Shown here in pieces: positions 59,775-64,000 of a stretch of DNA of 64,000 nt. Source of the DNA: Palaemon carinicauda (taxonomy: Eukaryota > Arthropoda > Malacostraca > Decapoda > Palaemonidae); the NCBI RefSeq assembly GCF_036898095.1, contig NC_090750.1, forward strand, positions 83,879,416 to 83,943,415. Direction: 5' to 3'. The translations under genes were made by a program, and so were the position numbers. Each line of letters begins with the position of its first letter. Positions within the stretch are counted from its first letter, which is position 1. The notes below the pieces were generated by a model. It was not told where the DNA came from and ran no database searches. It saw nothing but the letters and a program-made list of their open reading frames with translations.

Positions 59775-59830
59775 TAGGCCCTGCTGCTGCCTCCGATGCC
59801 TTAGATGACCGTGGAGGTAGCAGCAGTAGG
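59775..59830 (+). ncRNA. LINE 3' UTR stem-loop, copy 1
   Basis: CCTGCTGCTGCCTCC pairs with GGAGGTAGCAGCAGTAGG across a loop of about 18 bases. The same structure is conserved in copy 2 (about 62514-62565) with its loop changes outside the stem. It may be the structure the RT recognises on its own RNA. It is an RNA element rather than an independent gene. Confidence 0.5.
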
Positions 59831-60047
59831 GGATTCAGCATTATGAAGCTTCATCTGTGGTGGATAATGTGGGAGGGTGGGCTGTGGCACCCTAGCAGTA
59901 CCAGCTGAACTCGGTTGAGTCCTTTGTTAGGCTGGAGGAACGTAGAGAGTAGAGGTCCCCTTTTTTGTTTTGTTTCATTTGTTGATGTCGGCTACCCCCC
60001 AAAATTGGGGGAAGTGCCTTGGTATATGTATGTATGTATGTAATTGT

Positions 60048-60824
60048 AGCATCAACAAAGCTGTGTCTGAAGAAGTCTTGCACAATTCAAGAAACACTAA
60101 GCTGTAGAAGAGTTCTCCAGAGGCAGCATTAAGGTAAGGGATATGCGAAGTTGATATTGTCATTTACAATTGAACTTTTAAACTTCCCAACATGTTTATT
60201 AACTTTAGTGACATCAATTTGCATTAAACTTGGCGAGATTAACAGACAATTTCGACGATAATGTTTGGTTTCAGACTAAGTAAGCAACTAAAATGATCAT
60301 CAGTCCAAAATGCTCATAGAAGTCTAATATGTTCATCAAAGTCTAAAATGTTCATCAAAGTAACTTGTTATTGTACCTATTTGGTTTTGGTCTCCACAGT
60401 TCAATCATATTGTTCCCCTTTTAGTAATAGATTTCAGGCATTATCACATAACCACGAAAACTGGAGATGAAGGGAAAGCAAAAATAAATATCCCACTAAA
60501 GAAATTTATTCTTCTGGACATGAATAAGTTTACTTATTATCATACGAATATGGTTTTAACTATTATATCATTTTCATATTTTCTTAAATATAGCTGTATT
60601 TTTGTTTCAAATATCTCTAATTATTGGTAATTTCCCTATTAAAGTTGTGTTTTTTCATAGACATATCCTTTTCATCGGCTAATTGAGTCTAAACTATGAA
60701 GTCTTACTTCCATAGCTTACTTTTATTCTATGAAGGAGCGATTTCTCTTTCCGTTGAAAGTTTGAACAGACCCAGTGATTCTATCTTGAACCATTTTCGG
60801 TTTATTGACATTTTTATGGCTTGG

Positions 60825-60828
<4 letters not shown>
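60048..60828. other. Spacer between the two LINE copies; nothing recognised
   Basis: AT-rich; a short tandem CTAATATGTTCATCAAAGT/CTAAAATGTTCATCAAAGT duplication lies at about 60323-60362. Confidence 0.45.

Positions 60829-60915
<87 letters not shown>
60829..60915. repeat. (TA)n microsatellite at the 5' edge of LINE copy 2
   Basis: About 86 bp of TA repeat joined directly to LINE sequence at GGGAGGCAG; copy 1 has AATAGGGAGGCAG there, so the junction shares ATA-GGG microhomology. Confidence 0.97.
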
Positions 60916-60919
<4 letters not shown>

Positions 60920-62753
60920 AGGCAGATATAATTGCTGTTGCAGGTGTTGAGGTGCCAGTAATGGGAGATAAGAATGAGAGAGAGATTACAATAGATGAAG
61001 TGAGGAGAGCACTAGGTGAAACGAGAGTAGGAAAAGCGTCTGGTATGGATGGTGTGAGAGCTGAGATGTTGAAGGAAGGGGGTGTGACTGTACTGGAATG
61101 GTTGGTGAGATTGTTTAATATGTGTTTTGTGTTGTCAATGGTACCAGTAGATTGGGTTTGTGCATGTATTGTACCACTATATAAGGGTAAGGGAGATGTG
61201 CATGAGTGTTGTAATTCAAGAGGTATTAGTTTGTTAAGCGTAGTTGGAAAAGTGTATGGTAGAGTAATGATTAATAGGATCAAGGATAAAACAGAGAATG
61301 CAATCTTAGAAATACTGGGTGGTTTTAGAAGAGGTAGGGGTTGTATGAATCAGATTTTCACAGTAAGGCAGATATGCGAGAAATATTTAGCAAAAGGTAA
61401 GGAGGTGTATGTTGCGTTTATGGATCTGGAGAAAGAGTATGGTAGAGTTGATAGGGAAGCAATGTGGAATGTGATGAGGTTATATGGAGTTGGTGGAAAG
61501 TTGTTGCAAGCAGTGAAAAGTTTCTACAAAGGTAGTAAAGCATGTGTTAGGATAGGAAATGAAGTGAGTGATTGGTTTCCGGCGAGAGTGGGGCTGAGAC
61601 AGGGATGTGTGATGTCACCGTGGTTGTTTAACTTGTATGTTGATGGAGTGGTGAGAGAGGTGAATGCTCGAGTGCTTGGACGAGGATTAAAACTGGTAGA
61701 CGAGAATGACCATGAATGGGAGGTAAATCAGTTGTTGTTTGCGGATGATACTGTACTAGTTGCAGACACAGAAGAGAAGCTTGGCCGATTAGTGACAGAA
61801 TTTGGAAGAGTGTGTGAGAGAAGGAAGTTGAGAGTTAATGTGGGTAAGAGTAAGGTTATGAGATGTACGAGAAGGGAAGGTGGTGCAAGGTTGAATGTCA
61901 TGTTGAATGGAGAGTTACTTGAGGAAGTGGATCAGTTTAAGTCCTTGGGGTCTGTTGTTGCAGCAAATGGTGGAGTGGAAGCAGATGTACGTCAGTGAGT
62001 GAATGAAGGTTGCAAAGTGTTGGGGGAAGTTAAGGGAGTAGTAAAAAATAGAGGGTTGGGCATGGATGTAAAAAGAGTTCTATATGAGAAAGTGATTGTA
62101 CCAACTGTGATGTATGGATCGGAGTTGTGGGGAATGAAAGTGACGGAGAGACAGAAATTGAATGTGTTTGAGATGAAGTGTCTAAGGAGTATGGCTGGTG
62201 TATCTCGAGTAGATAGGGTTAGGAACGAAGTGGTGAGAGTGAGAACGGGTGTAAGAAATGAGTTAGCAGCTAGAGTGGATATGAATGTGTTGAGGTGGTT
62301 TGGCCATGTTGAGAGAATGGAAAATGGCTGTCTGCTAAAGAAGGTGATGAATGCAAGAGTTAATGGGAGAAGTACAAGAGGAAGGCCAAGGTTTGGGTGG
62401 ATGGATGGAGTGAAGAAAGCTCTGGGTGATAGGAGGGTAGATGTGAGAGAGGCAAGAGAGCGTGCTAGAAATAGGAATGAATGGCGAGCGATTGTGACGC
62501 AGTTCCGGTAGGCCCTGCTGCTGCCTCTGATGCCTTAGATGACCGCGGAGGTAGCAGCAGTAGGGGATTCAGCATTATGAAGCTTCATCTGTGGTGGATA
62601 ATGTGGGAGGGTGGGCTGTGGCACCCTAGCAGTACCAGCTGAACTCGGTTGAGTCCCTTGTCAGGCTGGAGGAACGTAGAGAGTAGAGGTCCCCTCTTTT
62701 GTTTTGTTTCATTGTTGATGTCGGCTACCCCCCAAAATTGAGGGAAGTGCCTT

Positions 62754-62756
<3 letters not shown>
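60916..62756 (+). mobile_element. LINE copy 2 (5'-truncated) with (TA)n tail
   Basis: Colinear with 58180-60010 of copy 1 at about 97% identity by eye, including the 3' UTR and CCTTGG before the tail. The RT region is 60916-62511. Confidence 0.92.
60952..62511 (+). pseudogene. LINE copy 2 reverse transcriptase (one internal stop)
   Basis: Open 60952-61998 and 61999-62511 in one frame, broken only by the TGA at 61996-61998, which copy 1 shares. It has motif C FADD, motif B GLRQGCVMSPWLFN and the complete C-terminal end that copy 1 has lost by frameshift. Motif A reads FMDLEKEYGRVDRE: the catalytic first Asp is kept, but the following A.D positions differ from copy 1. The 5' part (endonuclease, linker) is missing. 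Not expected to be active. Confidence 0.9.

Positions 62757-62825
<69 letters not shown>
62757..62825. repeat. (TA)n tail of LINE copy 2
   Basis: About 68 bp of TA repeat starting exactly after CCTTGG, the point where copy 1 has TATATG(TATG)n. Confidence 0.97.
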
Positions 62826-62827
<2 letters not shown>

Positions 62828-62867
62828 TTACTTATAACTGTAATCGAACAGTTTAACATGTTTTTTC

Positions 62868-63279
62868 AAAAAGGCCCGTAAAAGGAACACAGGAAATATA
62901 AATAAATCACTATATTTCGGTCAATAAACATCGACCCTCTTCAGGATGTAAAGTAAAAATAAGGAATACAGTGGAGAGTGACGGTTTATATACGAAAGCA
63001 AAAGGGTGTGTTCAATTGTTCTATAATTGTTATAATTGCTGGAAGGATTAGCCAAATTTAATTATATCCAGGTGCGTCTTCTTATTGTTGAGCTGCTTGG
63101 AGGAAGTCTTGACCTCTGATGCATATCTGGTGGTCGGTCTCCGTGGATTATCTTCTTAATGATAGGGTTGAGAAGAAGAGTATTGTCCACTGTGTCAGCT
63201 TTCCATTGGCCACCAGATAGGTTCATTGTGTTTGATTGATTCATGATGGCTGATTCCAGGATTTTCCTTCTGTACGGAC

Positions 63280-63285
<6 letters not shown>
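62868..63285 (-). mobile_element. Penelope-like element 3' part (GIY-YIG C-terminal region and 3' UTR)
   Basis: The minus-strand frame from about 63285 reads [20 protein letters not shown] then [20 protein letters not shown]. An R.KILES block followed by N-rich MNLS.G is the usual end of the GIY-YIG endonuclease region in Penelope-like elements. Downstream (62915-62945) CTGAAGAGGGTCGATGTTTA followed by TTGACCGAAATATAGTG is the PLE-type 3' segment. It is 5'-truncated against a microsatellite. Assignment rests on motif recognition. Confidence 0.55.

Positions 63286-63370
<85 letters not shown>
63281..63370. repeat. (AT)n microsatellite between PLE and LINE
   Basis: About 88 bp. For the minus-strand LINE at 63371 it is in the 3' tail position; for the PLE it is at the 5'-truncation edge. 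Confidence 0.97.
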
Positions 63371-63371
<1 letters not shown>

Positions 63372-63805
63372 ACGCTTATTGATGCAAAGGGCCTCCGTTA
63401 GATTTCGCCAGTCGTCTCTTGTCATGAGCTTTTAATTCAATACTTCTCCATTCATCATCTACTTCACGCTTCATAATCCTCAGCCATGTAGGCATGGGTC
63501 TTCCAACTCTTTTAGACCAGAGTGGAACCCAGTTGAAGGTTTGGTGAACTAATCTCTCTTAGGGAGTGCGAAGAGCAAACCATCTCCATCTACCCCTCGC
63601 CATGATCTCATACACATATGGCACTCGAGTAATTTCTTATAGTTTCATTATTAATCATGTCCTGCTATTTAACACTTAATATTCTTCTGAGGGCTTTGTT
63701 CTCAAATCTACAATATCAGTTGGATATTGTTCTATTGTCATACCATGACTCATGTCCATACATTAACATCGATCTCACTAAACTGATATATAGCCTGATT
63801 TTTAT
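63371..63805 (-). mobile_element. LINE family L2x 3' fragment
   Basis: The minus strand encodes, in broken frames, SWRGVDGDGLLFALPKRD-like text, KRVGRPMPTWLRIMK and [16 protein letters not shown], ending GCGTAG then (AT)n. Its terminal 80 bp match 30112-30192 on the plus strand. Weakly LINE-like 'R..GRP.P.W' C-terminal chemistry supports a non-LTR retrotransposon. Confidence 0.65.
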
Positions 63806-63819
63806 ATGTAATTTTATAT

Positions 63820-63824
63820 TATTA

Positions 63825-63873
<49 letters not shown>

Positions 63874-64000
63874 GCTAGGCTATAACCCTATTTGGAAAAA
63901 CAAGATGTCATAAGCCCAAGGCCCCAACAGGGAAAAATAGCCCAGTGAGGAAAAGAAACACTGAAATAAATAAACTACAAGAGAAGAAATAAACAATCAA
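63820..64000 (-). repeat. SINE-like family S1 with (TTA)n, cut by the window end
   Basis: (ATT)n 63822-63872, then TAGCTAGGCTATAACCCTAT, CCCAAGGCCCCAACAGGGAA and AATAGCCCAGTGAGGAAAAG, matching other S1 copies. Confidence 0.85.

Larger units (their letters stand above)
57820..60047 (+). mobile_element. LINE copy 1 (5'-truncated non-LTR retrotransposon)
   Basis: Contains the linker/RT coding region, a 3' UTR with a stem-loop (about 59779-59828) and a (TATG)n tail after CCTTGGTATATG. The 5' end is not sharply defined; coding similarity starts by about 57830, without the endonuclease domain. Nearly identical to copy 2 from 58179 on. Disabled by stops at 58366 and 59263 and a one-base deletion near 59713. 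Confidence 0.9.

Overview
This is AT-rich eukaryotic nuclear DNA, most likely from a decapod crustacean (shrimp, prawn or crab grade). The evidence is arthropod-type split genes with multi-kilobase introns, CCTAA/TTAGG (arthropod telomere-type) motifs, very long dinucleotide microsatellites, and a dense load of DIRS, non-LTR, Penelope-like, SINE-like and inverted-repeat elements. The species cannot be named from the sequence alone. No prokaryotic operons, CRISPR arrays or rRNA genes are visible.

Three host genes are supported. (1) At the left edge, minus strand, positions 439-1 hold the 5' coding part of an unidentified gene whose N terminus looks like a mitochondrial presequence. (2) Positions 6142-19992, plus strand, are YEATS4 (GAS41): five coding exons giving 274 residues, with a YEATS acyl-lysine reader domain, a C-terminal coiled coil and an unusual Gln/Pro-rich N-terminal extension. 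(3) Positions 36025-50070, plus strand, are a Squid/hnRNP A/B-D type RNA-binding protein: six coding exons, 319 residues, two RRMs, a Gly/Tyr/Arg-rich tail, and one GC-AG intron.

Most of the rest is mobile DNA. YEATS4 introns 1 and 2 each hold one copy of the same DIRS-type tyrosine-recombinase retrotransposon (DIRS-A 6448-12046, DIRS-B 13234-17326), both in gene orientation. A third, strongly decayed DIRS element of another subfamily (DIRS-C 21334-23630) lies just downstream. All three show the diagnostic layout: inverted terminal repeats plus an internal complementary region that pairs with both outer ends. DIRS-A keeps a readable RT-RNase H but has lost its methyltransferase-like region and the recombinase tyrosine. 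DIRS-B keeps those but has a wrecked gag and RT.

Positions 24763-35880 are a graveyard of SINE-like repeats, LINE fragments, a TIR element with a perfect 8-bp target duplication (27828-28485), and TA/TG/GA microsatellites. The sqd introns are mostly unique sequence, except for a telomere-motif repeat, SINE and DIRS scraps, and a 1.6-kb TIR element that ends 134 bp before exon 5. Downstream of sqd come a 22-unit minisatellite (about 56000-57115), two near-identical LINE copies (57820-60047 and 60916-62756) that share one premature stop, a Penelope-like fragment, another LINE 3' end and a SINE that runs off the right edge. A recurring theme is that long TA microsatellites sit exactly at the 3' ends of LINE copies.
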